64,000 bases of DNA. Source: Halobacterium hubeiense. Its GTDB lineage: Archaea; Halobacteriota; Halobacteria; Halobacteriales; Halobacteriaceae. Positions 9,739 through 17,991 of the stretch are shown piece after piece (the stretch's first letter is position 1; every line of letters starts with the position of its first letter). Position numbers and translations under genes: made by a program. Under the pieces are notes generated by a model. That model saw nothing but the letters and a program-made list of their open reading frames with translations. It was not told where the DNA came from and ran no database searches. The stretch is from the NCBI RefSeq assembly GCF_001488575.1, contig NZ_LN831302.1, forward strand, positions 744,001-808,000, in the 5' to 3' direction.

Positions 9739-10953
9739 ATGACCGAGACCGCAGAGGACGCCGAGCTGCCCTACGACGAGGGCGCCTCGCTCCAGGAGAA
9801 GATCGAGGCCCTAGAGGAGCAGCTGTCGGCCCTCGAGGACGAGAACGAGGAGATGCGGGACCGTCTGCTCGACGCCAACGCAGAGAACAACAAGTACCAG
9901 CAGAAGCTCGAGCGGCTCTCCCACGAGAACAAGAAGCTCAAGCAGTCGCCGCTGTTCGTCGCCACCGTCCAGGAGCTCAACGACGAGGGCGCCATCATCA
10001 AGCAACACGGCAACAACCAGGAGGCGCTCACCGAGGTCACCGAGGACCTCCGCGAGGACCTCGAACCCGGCGCCCGCGTCGCGGTCAACAACTCGCTGTC
10101 CATCGTCGAACGCCTCGACGACGAGGCGGACGTCCGCGCTCGCGTCATGGAAGTGGACGAGTCCCCGGACGTCGGCTACGAGGACATCGGCGGCCTCGAC
10201 GACCAGCTCCGCGAGGTCCGCGAGACCGTCGAGCTCCCGATGAAAGAGCCCGGGATGTTCGACACCGTCGGCATCGACCCGCCGAGCGGCGTGCTCCTGC
10301 ACGGGCCGCCGGGCACCGGGAAGACGCTGATGGCGAAGGCCGTCGCCGCCCAGACGGACGCGACGTTCATCAAGATGGCCGGCTCGGAGCTCGTCCACAA
10401 GTTCATCGGGGAGGGCGCGAAGCTCGTCCGCGACCTCTTCCAGGTCGCCCGCGACCACGAGCCCGCCGTCGTCTTCATCGACGAGATCGACGCCATCGCC
10501 TCCAAGCGCACGGACTCGAAGACGTCCGGCGACGCGGAGGTCCAGCGGACGATGATGCAGCTGCTCAGCGAGATGGACGGCTTCGACGAGCGCGGCGACA
10601 TCCGCATCATCGCGGCGACGAACCGCTTCGACATGCTCGACCGCGCCATCCTCCGCCCGGGCCGCTTCGACCGCCTCATCGAGGTGCCAAACCCCGACGA
10701 GACCGGCCGCGAGAAGATCTTCCGCATCCACACGCGGAACATGAACCTCGCCGAGAACGTGGACTTCGCGCGCCTCGCCGCCGAGACCGACGACAAGTCC
10801 GGCGCGGACGTCGCCGCCATCTGCACGGAGGCGGGGATGTTCGCCATCCGCGACGACCGCGAGGAGATCACGATGCAGGACTTCCAGAACGCGCTGGAGA
10901 AGCTCGAACAGGACACCGACGCCAGCGCCGAGCCCACGCGCACGTTCGCGTAG
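9739..10953 (+). CDS. pan: Proteasome-activating nucleotidase PAN
   Basis: Hexameric AAA ATPase that unfolds proteins and opens the 20S proteasome gate. The 404 residues show an N-terminal coiled coil (about 17-70), an OB-like domain (71-135), Walker A GPPGTGKT at 189-196, the pore segment KFIGEGA at 221-227, Walker B VVFIDEID at 244-251, the Arg-finger region ILRPGRFDR, and a C-terminal helical domain. It ends in Thr-Phe-Ala rather than a strict hydrophobic-Tyr-X tail, so the gate-opening motif is a variant. It is transcribed divergently from the GH3 gene. Confidence 0.97.
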   Translation: MTETAEDAELPYDEGASLQEKIEALEEQLSALEDENEEMRDRLLDANAENNKYQQKLERLSHENKKLKQSPLFVATVQELNDEGAIIKQHGNNQEALTEVTEDLREDLEPGARVAVNNSLSIVERLDDEADVRARVMEVDESPDVGYEDIGGLDDQLREVRETVELPMKEPGMFDTVGIDPPSGVLLHGPPGTGKTLMAKAVAAQTDATFIKMAGSELVHKFIGEGAKLVRDLFQVARDHEPAVVFIDEIDAIASKRTDSKTSGDAEVQRTMMQLLSEMDGFDERGDIRIIAATNRFDMLDRAILRPGRFDRLIEVPNPDETGREKIFRIHTRNMNLAENVDFARLAAETDDKSGADVAAICTEAGMFAIRDDREEITMQDFQNALEKLEQDTDASAEPTRTFA

Positions 10954-11047
10954 TCGGCGCCCCCGCTCTCGTTCTCTCCTCTCCGCTGCCCGCCGCGCAG
11001 CCGCGGCGCTGTTCCGGTTCGCGGACGGCAGGGAGAGCGCCGCTACC

Positions 11048-11185
11048 TCACAGCGCCGTGAAGACTGCGTACGGGACGCCGAACAGGAGAATGGTCATCG
11101 CGAGCAGGACGAGCCCGTAGCTCGCGAACGTGGCGAGCGCGGTCACCCACGAGGGGTGCTCGAACTCCGAGAGCGTCGCGGTCAT
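11048..11185 (-). CDS. Very small single-helix membrane protein
   Basis: A 45-residue reading frame from the ATG at 11185 to a TGA at 11048. After a short polar start (TATLSEFEHPSW) it has one long hydrophobic helix, including LVLLAMTILLFGVPYAVF, and ends at Leu45. The composition is unlike random GC-rich sequence, and small membrane proteins of this style are common and conserved in haloarchaea. It lies just downstream of the DUF5800-like gene on the same strand, about 37 bases away, so the two may be cotranscribed. Function unknown. Confidence 0.65.
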   Translation of the reverse strand: MTATLSEFEHPSWVTALATFASYGLVLLAMTILLFGVPYAVFTAL

Positions 11186-11222
11186 ACGCGTCGGTTGCCG
11201 CGCTCGCCCCTAAAAGTTCGCG

Positions 11223-11417
11223 TTAGACGATGTCGCCGATGCGTCGGGGCTCGCCGGACAGCGACGGGTCGCGCTCGACGAGCTTGAGCACCTCGTGGTC
11301 GGTGACCTCGTGGTAGTCCTTGTCTGTGGCCTCCTCGATGAGCTCGCGCTCCATGCGGAACTCGGTGCCTTCGTAGACGACGTCGACGCCGTCGTCCTCG
11401 AACGAGAGCGTAGTCAT
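11223..11417 (-). CDS. Small DUF5800-like haloarchaeal protein
   Basis: A 64-residue soluble acidic protein from the ATG at 11417. The sequence VDVVYEGTEFRMERELIEEA and the helix DHEVLKLVERDPSL match my memory of the haloarchaeal DUF5800 family, whose function is not known. It has no cysteine, membrane helix or catalytic motif. It is divergent from the bactofilin-like gene, with about 96 bases between starts, and sits upstream of a 45-residue membrane protein gene. Confidence 0.75.
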   Translation of the reverse strand: MTTLSFEDDGVDVVYEGTEFRMERELIEEATDKDYHEVTDHEVLKLVERDPSLSGEPRRIGDIV

Positions 11418-11483
11418 ACCGCGGCGTAGGCGGCGGGCGGACAAAAGCCCGCCGTCCGACGGTTGGCGTGCGCTCTCGCGGGG

Positions 11484-11489
11484 TTTATT
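11484..11489 (+). promoter_or_regulatory. TATA-like box of the bactofilin-like gene
   Basis: TTTATT in the context GGGGTTTATTGGC lies 25 bases before the GTG at 11514. The spacing fits a leaderless start and decides between that GTG and the longer open frame. Confidence 0.55.
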
Positions 11490-11513
11490 GGCGTGCGGGG
11501 TGATTGGACGGGT

Positions 11514-12359
11514 GTGCTCGGCCCGAACCCGATAGACGAACTCGTCGTGCCCGACGGCACCACCGTGCAGGAACACGACGTGGTGGTGGACGGCGACGTG
11601 CTGGTGGGCGGCCAGTCCACGGTCGAACTCGGGGTTCGCGGCCACAGCGTCATCGCGGGCGAACGCGTCTCCGTCGCCGGCGACATCGAGGCCGACGGCG
11701 ACTGCCGGCTGGACATGTGGTGCGACGTGGACGGGAACGTGCTCGCCAGCGAGGACGCGTACCTCGGCGAGCGCGTCCACATCACCGGCCGGCTCGTGGT
11801 CGGCGGCGACCTCGACATCGGCGACGACGTCGACATCGAGGAGGGCTTCGAGGCCTCCGGCTGGATCGTCATCCGGAACCCGATGCCCACCATCACGTTC
11901 TTCGTCGTCTACCTCTCCCACCTCCTCCAGATCGGCGAGGAGGAGGAAGCCGAGGAGCTCGTCGAGCAGTTCGCGACCGACGGCGACGCCCAGCCGCTGA
12001 CGATTCCGCGCTCGGGCAGCGTCTCCGACGACGCGTGGCGGGTCTCCACGCCCGCCACCATCGGCGACGACTGCCGGCTGCACGGGAACATCCGCGCGAC
12101 CAGCATCGACGTCGGCGAGGACAACAACATCTTCGGGAGCCTGCGCGCCCAGGACGACGTGAGCGTGGGTTCGGGCACGAAGATTCACGGCGACGTCACC
12201 ACGCGAAACGGCGACGTGCGCGTCGAACCGGGCGCGGTCGTGCTCGGCGACGTCTCCGGACAGGATGTCCACGTCCACCCGGACGCCGACGTGGATGGCG
12301 TCATCCGCGCTCGCGGCGAGATGCACCTCGGCAGCCGCGCGGACCGCGACCCCGAATAG
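11514..12359 (+). CDS. Bactofilin-like polymer-forming cytoskeletal protein with central hydrophobic segment
   Basis: A 281-residue protein beginning at the GTG at 11514. Short repeats of the pattern hydrophobic-x-G-D/N-hydrophobic (DVVVDGDVLVGG, RVSVAGDIEADGDC, DDVSVGSGTKIHGDVT) indicate a right-handed beta-helix, as in bactofilins and the related haloarchaeal cell-shape proteins. The two beta-helical parts (about 12-120 and 175-281) are separated by a hydrophobic stretch (TITFFVVYLSHLLQI, near residues 127-141) and a Glu-rich linker, which could be a membrane-contacting hairpin. Likely role: cell-shape or surface scaffold; this is inferred from family resemblance. Confidence 0.82.
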   Translation: MLGPNPIDELVVPDGTTVQEHDVVVDGDVLVGGQSTVELGVRGHSVIAGERVSVAGDIEADGDCRLDMWCDVDGNVLASEDAYLGERVHITGRLVVGGDLDIGDDVDIEEGFEASGWIVIRNPMPTITFFVVYLSHLLQIGEEEEAEELVEQFATDGDAQPLTIPRSGSVSDDAWRVSTPATIGDDCRLHGNIRATSIDVGEDNNIFGSLRAQDDVSVGSGTKIHGDVTTRNGDVRVEPGAVVLGDVSGQDVHVHPDADVDGVIRARGEMHLGSRADRDPE

Positions 12360-12388
12360 TTTAGTCGGCTCCCCGACCAGTCCTATCT

Positions 12389-12700
12389 ATGTCTGATTCG
12401 CCCGCCAGCGACGACGCCGACGCGGGCAACCCCCACGTCCCCGAGCGCGGCGAACCGGACTCGTCGCCGTCGCCGCTCGTCGTCGGCGTGACGCTGTGGC
12501 GCGAGGGCGTCGTCGCGGCGCTGGGTCTCCTCGCGCTGCTCACTGGCGTCCACGGCTTCTGGTTCGTCCTCGACGGCGGCCTCTACGACTACCAGTACAC
12601 CGACGTGAACCTCGCCGGCGACCTCGCGTTCCTGTTCGCCGGCGTGATTCTCGTCTTCGTCGCGGTCGGGAGCGCCGCGACGCGCCTGCGCGCCGATTAA
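12389..12700 (+). CDS. Small membrane protein of unknown function
   Basis: A 103-residue protein with a polar, acidic 35-residue start and two predicted membrane helices, about 42-63 (VVAALGLLALLTGVHGFWFVL) split by no charge, and 75-95 (LAGDLAFLFAGVILVFVAVG). It follows the bactofilin-like gene by 29 bases, so it may be cotranscribed. Its stop overlaps the stop of the CBS/DUF21 gene by 4 bases. No function recognised. Confidence 0.75.
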   Translation: MSDSPASDDADAGNPHVPERGEPDSSPSPLVVGVTLWREGVVAALGLLALLTGVHGFWFVLDGGLYDYQYTDVNLAGDLAFLFAGVILVFVAVGSAATRLRAD

Positions 12701-13764
12701 CGCTCGTGCTCGTCGTCGAGCGGGTCCTCGACCTCGCCGGCGATGGCCTCCAGCGCGTCCGTGACCGTGACGAGGCCGACGACGCGGTCGTCCTCGTCAG
12801 TGACGAACGCCAGCTCCTGGCGCTCGGACTGGAAGCGGTCGATTGCCTCACTGACGGACAGCGACGCCGGAATCGTCATCGGCGGCTGCGCGACGTCTTC
12901 GAGGGTGTCCTCGCCCGTCCGGAGGTCGTCGAGGTCGCGGAACACCGCCGGCAGGTAGACGATGCCGCGGAAGTCGTCGAGGGTCTCGCCGACCAGCGGG
13001 TACCGGACGTGGGGCGTCTCGCTCATCCGTTCGAGGTTCTCCTCGAGGCTGACGCTCGCCGACAGCGCGACGACGTCGTCGGCATCCACCATCACGCTCT
13101 CGACGGGCATCTGGTCGATGTCGAGCGCGCCCAGCACCTCCTCGCGGCGCTCCCGGGTGAGGTCGGACTCGCCGAGCACGGACCCGAGGCGGTTCCGGAG
13201 GTCGGCGCGCGTCTCGATGACGTCCTCCTCGGTCTCCAGCCACGCGCCGGTCATCTCCACGCCGAACAGCTTCAGCGTCCCCTTCGCGATGCCGTCCCCG
13301 AGCTTGATGATGGGGGAGATGGCGAAGTGGAACCAGTAGAGGGGCGCGGCGCCGTACTTGGAGACGAACCGGGAGCGCTCGACGCCGAGGTACGTCGGCG
13401 TCTGCTCGCCGTGCGTGAGGTGGACGAGGTTGATGAGGAGGAACGCGAGCACGGCGCCGCCGCCGACGGAGGCGAGGAACGTGTCGTGGAATATCGGCTC
13501 GAAGATGGCGGCGAGCGCGGGCTCGGCGACGATACCGACCGCAATCGAGGACGCGGTGATGCCGACCTGACAGGTGGTGAGGTAGAGTTCGAGGTCGTTG
13601 GTCATCTCCCACGCCCGCTCGAGGGCGGGGTTGCCGTCCACGAACTCTTCCTCGGTGAACTGCCGGGCACGAGTGAGCGCGAACTCGATGGCGACGAAGA
13701 AGCCGTTCGCGAGAATCAATCCGAGTCCCGCGACCAGACGGAGCGTGACCTCCAGCGTGTTCAT
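12697..13764 (-). CDS. CNNM/DUF21 membrane protein with CBS domain pair (CorC/hemolysin family)
   Basis: A 355-residue protein from the ATG at 13764. Residues 1-180 form the DUF21/CNNM transmembrane domain with several helices (LRLVAGLGLILANGFFVAIE, VGITASSIAVGIVAEPAL). A CBS pair occupies about 200-330 (VMVDADDVVALSASVSLEEN and IPASLSVSEAIDRFQSERQE), after which only a short acidic tail remains; a CorC_HlyC/TerC-like C-terminal domain appears absent. Members of the family are linked to magnesium or sodium efflux. The role here is inferred from family. Its start is about 90 bases from ychF, divergent. Confidence 0.9.
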   Translation of the reverse strand: MNTLEVTLRLVAGLGLILANGFFVAIEFALTRARQFTEEEFVDGNPALERAWEMTNDLELYLTTCQVGITASSIAVGIVAEPALAAIFEPIFHDTFLASVGGGAVLAFLLINLVHLTHGEQTPTYLGVERSRFVSKYGAAPLYWFHFAISPIIKLGDGIAKGTLKLFGVEMTGAWLETEEDVIETRADLRNRLGSVLGESDLTRERREEVLGALDIDQMPVESVMVDADDVVALSASVSLEENLERMSETPHVRYPLVGETLDDFRGIVYLPAVFRDLDDLRTGEDTLEDVAQPPMTIPASLSVSEAIDRFQSERQELAFVTDEDDRVVGLVTVTDALEAIAGEVEDPLDDEHER

Positions 13765-13854
13765 CGCCGGAGTGGTTCCGGCGGGCGCCGAATATCCCTT
13801 GTGGTGGGTCGCGGGACCGAAAGCCATTCTTCCGCGCTCGCGCTACCCCGTGGT

Positions 13855-15036
13855 ATGCTCTCTATCGCGCTTGCCGGGAAGCCGAACGCCGGCAAGTCGA
13901 CGTTCTACACCGCGGCGACGCGCTCGGAGGTGGACGTCGCGAACTACCCGTTCACCACCATCGACGCGAACCGCGGCATCACGCACGCCCGCACGGAGTG
14001 CCCGTGCCTGGAGCGCGAGGAGCGCTGCGGCCACGAGCACTGCCACGACGGCAAGCGCTACGTCCCCGTCGAACTGCTGGACGTGGCGGGGCTCGTCCCG
14101 GGCGCTCACGAGGGGCGCGGCCTCGGCAACCAGTTCCTCGACGAGCTCACGAACGCGGACGTCATCGTGAACGTCGTGGACGCGGCTGGCGCGACCAACG
14201 AGGAGGGCGAACCCGTCGAGGTGGGCGCCCACGACCCAATCGAGGACATCGACTTCATCGAGGAGGAGATGGACCTCTGGTTGGCGGGCATCGTCGACCG
14301 CAACTGGGAGACCGTCGAGCGCCAGTCCCGGAGTCCCGGCTTCGACATCGAGGAGGCCGTGACGGACCTGATGACGGGCTTCGGCGCGACCGAGTACGAC
14401 GTCGCCGCCGTCCTCCGCGGGATGGACTACTCCGAGGACCCCGTGCAGTGGTCCACGGAGGACCGCGAGGCGCTCGCTCGCGGCGTCCGCGAGCGCACGA
14501 AACCTATCGTCGTCGTCGCGAACAAGATCGACGTCGCGCCCGCCGAGAACGTCCAGCGGTTGCTCGACCTCGACAAGCCCGTGATACCCGCGACCGCGCA
14601 GGGCGAGCTCGCGCTCCGCCGCGGCGTCGACGCCGGCTTCCTCGACTACGACCCGGGCGACGAGGACTTCGAGATTACGGGCGAGGTCAGCGACGGCCAG
14701 CGCGACGCCCTCGGCGACCTCCGCGAGACGATGCGCGAGTACGGCGGCACGGGCGTCCAGGCGGCGCTGAACCACGCGGTCTACGACCTGCTGGACATGG
14801 TCACCGCCTACCCCGTGCAGGACCAGTCGAAGTGGACCGACGCGAAGGGCAACGTCCTCCCGGACGCGTTCCTCCTGGAGAACGGCTCGACGCCAGTCGA
14901 TTTGGCGTACGCAGTCCACTCGGACATCGGCGACGGTTACCTCCACGCCGTGAACGCCAAGACCAACCGCGAGGTCGGCGAGGAGTACGAACTCGAGGAG
15001 GGCGACGTCGTGAAAATCGTCTCCACCGCGAAGTAG
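13855..15036 (+). CDS. ychF: Redox-regulated ATPase/GTPase YchF, archaeal type
   Basis: OBG-family P-loop NTPase associated with ribosomes. The 393 residues begin with G1 motif GKPNAGKST (8-16), then the switch region NYPFTTIDANRG, G3 DVAGLVPGAHEGRGLG and G4 NKID; a helical insertion and a C-terminal TGS domain (AYAVHSDIGDGYLHAVNAK) complete it. An insertion of about 25 residues with five Cys/His-rich positions (CPCLEREERCGHEHCHDG) precedes G3, a feature of the archaeal branch and a possible metal or redox site. The ATG at 13855 follows the open upstream frame, which is antisense to the CBS gene. Confidence 0.95.
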   Translation: MLSIALAGKPNAGKSTFYTAATRSEVDVANYPFTTIDANRGITHARTECPCLEREERCGHEHCHDGKRYVPVELLDVAGLVPGAHEGRGLGNQFLDELTNADVIVNVVDAAGATNEEGEPVEVGAHDPIEDIDFIEEEMDLWLAGIVDRNWETVERQSRSPGFDIEEAVTDLMTGFGATEYDVAAVLRGMDYSEDPVQWSTEDREALARGVRERTKPIVVVANKIDVAPAENVQRLLDLDKPVIPATAQGELALRRGVDAGFLDYDPGDEDFEITGEVSDGQRDALGDLRETMREYGGTGVQAALNHAVYDLLDMVTAYPVQDQSKWTDAKGNVLPDAFLLENGSTPVDLAYAVHSDIGDGYLHAVNAKTNREVGEEYELEEGDVVKIVSTAK

Positions 15037-15813
15037 CTACTCGGACGCGACGAACAGCCCGACGGACCGCTCGACCTCGAAGGCGTCGTCGCCGATTCGC
15101 TCGCGGAACGCGTCCTCCAGCGCGAACGCGGCGTCGCCGTCGAAGCCGGGCAGCGAGAGCAGGTACGCGACCACCGGCTCCGGCTTCGTGATTCGCAGCG
15201 CGTGCTCGAACTCGCGGCGTTCGACGTTCGCGAACCGCTCGCGCAGCTGCGCTTCGCCGTTCTCCAGCGCGAACCCGTCGTCTGCGGGCCGGTCGCCGTA
15301 CTCCGCGGCCGCGTCGTAGACGGCGGCGAGGTCGTCGGTCCCGGTCGTCGCCGCATATAGTGTCCCGTCAGCCTTCAGTACGCGCCGGATTTCGCGCAGC
15401 GCCTGCTCGCGGTCCGCGTCCGTCAGGTGCGAGAGGACGAAGTGCGCGGTGACGGCGTCGAAGGTGTCGTCGGGGTAGGGGATGTCGCGGGCGTCCACGG
15501 CGTCGAAGTCGAACTCGCGGTCGACGTCCTCCAGCGCCTCCATCGCGTCCATCACCATCCCCGCGGAGGAGTCCGTCACGGTGACGTCCCAGCCGGCGGG
15601 AATCCGGTCGGCGTTGGCGGTCCAGAGCGCGCCGTGGCCCGAACCGAGCGAGAGCACGACGGCGTCCGCGGGGAGGTCGAACTGGTCGAACAGCCACTCG
15701 TGGGTGGACCGATCCGCGGTCGAGAACCGCGCGTGCAAGACCTGTCGGGCGGCGAGGTTCGACGCGTCCGCGTACTGGTCGGCGAGCGCGTCGTCGTCCT
15801 GCCAGGCGTCCAT
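15037..15813 (-). CDS. Class I SAM-dependent methyltransferase
   Basis: A 258-residue soluble enzyme. Motif I is VVLSLGSGHGALW (about 53-65), with an acidic loop after strand 2 (VTVTDSSAGM), motif III region AVDARDIPYPDDTFDAVTAH, and motif post-III IRRVLKADGTLYAAT. This is the Methyltransf_11 type fold common in ubiquinone/menaquinone or small-molecule methylation. The substrate is not evident. Its stop codon directly abuts the ychF stop (15036/15037), tail to tail. The ATG at 15813 is the only sensible start. Confidence 0.9.
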   Translation of the reverse strand: MDAWQDDDALADQYADASNLAARQVLHARFSTADRSTHEWLFDQFDLPADAVVLSLGSGHGALWTANADRIPAGWDVTVTDSSAGMVMDAMEALEDVDREFDFDAVDARDIPYPDDTFDAVTAHFVLSHLTDADREQALREIRRVLKADGTLYAATTGTDDLAAVYDAAAEYGDRPADDGFALENGEAQLRERFANVERREFEHALRITKPEPVVAYLLSLPGFDGDAAFALEDAFRERIGDDAFEVERSVGLFVASE

Positions 15814-15855
15814 ACCCGACAGTCGCCGTGCGCGCCCTTCAGGACACCGCTCTCG

Positions 15856-16707
15856 CTACGCGAGCGGCCGGAACCACACCGCCGCCACGAGCACCGCGAG
15901 GAAGACGTAACAGCCCCGCACGAGCAGCATCGTTGCGACGGTGGGTTCGGCGCGTGCCGCGAACCACGCGACGACGGCGAACGCCGCGACCGCGACGACG
16001 GCGCTCGGCGGGAAGACGGCGAGCGCGGCGAGCGCGACCACGCCCGCCATCGCGGCCGCCATCAGGCCGTACGCGAGTCGTCGCGCGCCCGGCTTCCCGA
16101 GGACGACGGCGACGCTGCGCTTGTCGATGGAGCGGTCGTAGTCGTAGTCCTGCGCGTCGTCGACGACCTTCACGCCCGAGAGCAGCACGAGCAGGACGCC
16201 CGCGAACGCCAGCGGGCGGACCGCGAGCGTCCCAGCCTGCGCGTAGTAGCCGCCGACGAGCGCGACAGCGATGCCGAGCGGGTAGCCGGTCGTCGTCGTG
16301 ACGGGGTTCGTGTCCAGTTGCGGCGCGTGGTGGTACGCGATGAGCCACGCGGGCACCGCGAGCGCGGCGGCACCCGGACCGGCGAGCCACCAGAGACCGG
16401 CGACGCACGCGAAGAAGGCCAGCGACGCGGCGCGGATGGCGAGCCGACAGCCCGCCGCTGTGAGCGGGTGGTCGTCGTCCTCGCCGCGCACGTGGAAGTC
16501 CACGTAGCCGTCCTTGACGTGCGCGGTGTAGACGGCGGAGAACATCGCCGCGAGGTGGACGCCCGCGACCGCCAGCGAGAACTCGCCCGCGAGCACGGCG
16601 CCGAACCCCGCGGCCGCGAGCGGCGGCAGCATGAACACCGGGTGGACCTGCGAGAACAGCGCCGAAGCGGTCGCGCGGCCCCCGCTCCCGTGCCGCGTGA
16701 TGTGCAT
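15856..16707 (-). CDS. UbiA-family prenyltransferase
   Basis: Integral membrane enzyme transferring a prenyl chain to an acceptor. The 283 residues from the ATG at 16707 contain about eight hydrophobic helices. The second Asp-rich motif DDAQDYDYDRSIDKRS is canonical. The first site reads HVKDGYVDFHVRGEDDDHP, with Asp spacing that differs from the common NDxxD. The acceptor could be a carotenoid, quinone or lipid; sequence alone does not say. It is upstream of nothing obvious in the same pathway; the aminotransferase lies behind it on the same strand. The start was chosen because the region before it is polar and overlaps the promoter. Confidence 0.87.
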   Translation of the reverse strand: MHITRHGSGGRATASALFSQVHPVFMLPPLAAAGFGAVLAGEFSLAVAGVHLAAMFSAVYTAHVKDGYVDFHVRGEDDDHPLTAAGCRLAIRAASLAFFACVAGLWWLAGPGAAALAVPAWLIAYHHAPQLDTNPVTTTTGYPLGIAVALVGGYYAQAGTLAVRPLAFAGVLLVLLSGVKVVDDAQDYDYDRSIDKRSVAVVLGKPGARRLAYGLMAAAMAGVVALAALAVFPPSAVVAVAAFAVVAWFAARAEPTVATMLLVRGCYVFLAVLVAAVWFRPLA

Positions 16708-16773
16708 ACACGTACCATAGGCGGCGGGCGGCATAACTGTCAGGGACCGAACCACGAGAACGAGACCGGGCCG

Positions 16774-17895
16774 CTACCGGAGCGCGTTCGTCGCCGCGCG
16801 CATCACGTCCAGCGCCTCGCGGAGCTGTTCGGTGTCGGCGGCGTAGGAGATGCGGGCGTAGCCCTCGCCGTGCTCGCCGAACGCGTCGCCGGGCACGACG
16901 ACGACGCCGCGGTCGATGACCTCCTCGACCCAGCCCTCGGGGACTTTCGGCATCGCGTAGAACGCGCCCTCGGGCTTCGGCACGTCCAGGCCCATGTCTT
17001 CGAGTTCGTCGAGCACGAGGTCGCGGCGCTGTTCGAACGCCGCGACCATCTCGTCGACGACGTCCTGCGGGCCCGTGAGCGCGGCTTCGGCGGCGTACTG
17101 GGCGGGCGCGCTGGCGCAGGCCTGCGAGTACTGGTGGACGCGCAGCATCCGCTCGGCGCGGCGCTCGCTGGCGGCGACCCAGCCCAGCCGCCACCCCGTC
17201 ATCGAGTACGTCTTCGAGCACGCGCCCACCACGACGACGTTGTCGGTCTCCGCGAACTCCATCGGCGAGCGGTGCTCGCCGTCGAAGACAATCTGCTCGT
17301 ACACCTCGTCCGAGATACAGAGCACGTCGTGCTCGTCGGCGATGCGCGCGAACTCCCGCATGTCCTCCGGGGACTGCACCGCGCCCGTCGGGTTCGCGGG
17401 CGAGTTCACGACGAACGCCGCCGTGTCCTCCGTGATGTGCTCCTCGACGGTCGCCGGGTCGAGCGTCAGGTCCTCGCGCAGCGGCAGGCCCACGGGCTCG
17501 CCGCCCGCGAGCTTCGTCAGCGCGTCGTAGGAGACGAACCCGGGGTCCGGGAACAGCACTTCCTCGCCGGGGTCCACGTGGGCTTCGAGCGCGAGGTGGA
17601 GGGCTTCGCTCCCGCCCGAGGTCGCGATGACGCCCTCCGGCGCGACGTCGAGGTCGTTGTCGCGGTCGTGCTTCCGGACGATGGCGTCCACGAGTTCGGG
17701 CGTCCCGCGGTTCGACGTGTACGCGTCCGCGTCGCCCGCCTCGATGGCGTCCACGGCGGCCTGCCGGGCGTGCTCGGGCGTCGGGAAGTCGGGCTGGCCG
17801 AGCCCGAGGTTGATGGCGTCCTCGCCGGCCGCCTCGAACACTTCCCGGATGCCGCTGATGGAGATGGCTTCGACTCGCTGGGAGAACTCCGTCAT
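16774..17895 (-). CDS. PLP-dependent aminotransferase, class I/II
   Basis: A 373-residue fold-type I aminotransferase from the ATG at 17895 (start MTEFSQRVEAISISGIREVF). The substrate-binding glycine motif NLGLGQPDFPTPE, the NSPANPTG loop, the cofactor Asp in ISDEVYE, and the Schiff-base Lys in SKTYSMTGWR (about Lys228) are all present, followed by the phosphate/carboxylate-binding Arg region near the end (YARISYAADTEQLREAL). It resembles aspartate/aromatic aminotransferases of archaea; exact substrate uncertain. The frame stays open for 233 more codons upstream, but that part is antisense to the oxidoreductase gene and is not protein. Confidence 0.93.
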   Translation of the reverse strand: MTEFSQRVEAISISGIREVFEAAGEDAINLGLGQPDFPTPEHARQAAVDAIEAGDADAYTSNRGTPELVDAIVRKHDRDNDLDVAPEGVIATSGGSEALHLALEAHVDPGEEVLFPDPGFVSYDALTKLAGGEPVGLPLREDLTLDPATVEEHITEDTAAFVVNSPANPTGAVQSPEDMREFARIADEHDVLCISDEVYEQIVFDGEHRSPMEFAETDNVVVVGACSKTYSMTGWRLGWVAASERRAERMLRVHQYSQACASAPAQYAAEAALTGPQDVVDEMVAAFEQRRDLVLDELEDMGLDVPKPEGAFYAMPKVPEGWVEEVIDRGVVVVPGDAFGEHGEGYARISYAADTEQLREALDVMRAATNALR

Positions 17896-17991
17896 ACGAA
17901 CGACCCGGGCGGCGGGCGCCATAATTCCTCCTGTCCGCCCGTGGACTGCTGGGAGCCGAACCGTTTTCTCTCGCAGTCCACGAAGGCGAAC

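Noticed and set aside
12496-13854. Upstream extension of ychF by about 450 codons
   Set aside because: Lies antisense to the CBS/DUF21 gene and lacks protein-like features; the P-loop protein clearly starts at the ATG at 13855.
15427-17991. 855-codon extension before the luciferase-like oxidoreductase
   Set aside because: Antisense to three real genes; the true protein begins at 17992 with a conserved family start.
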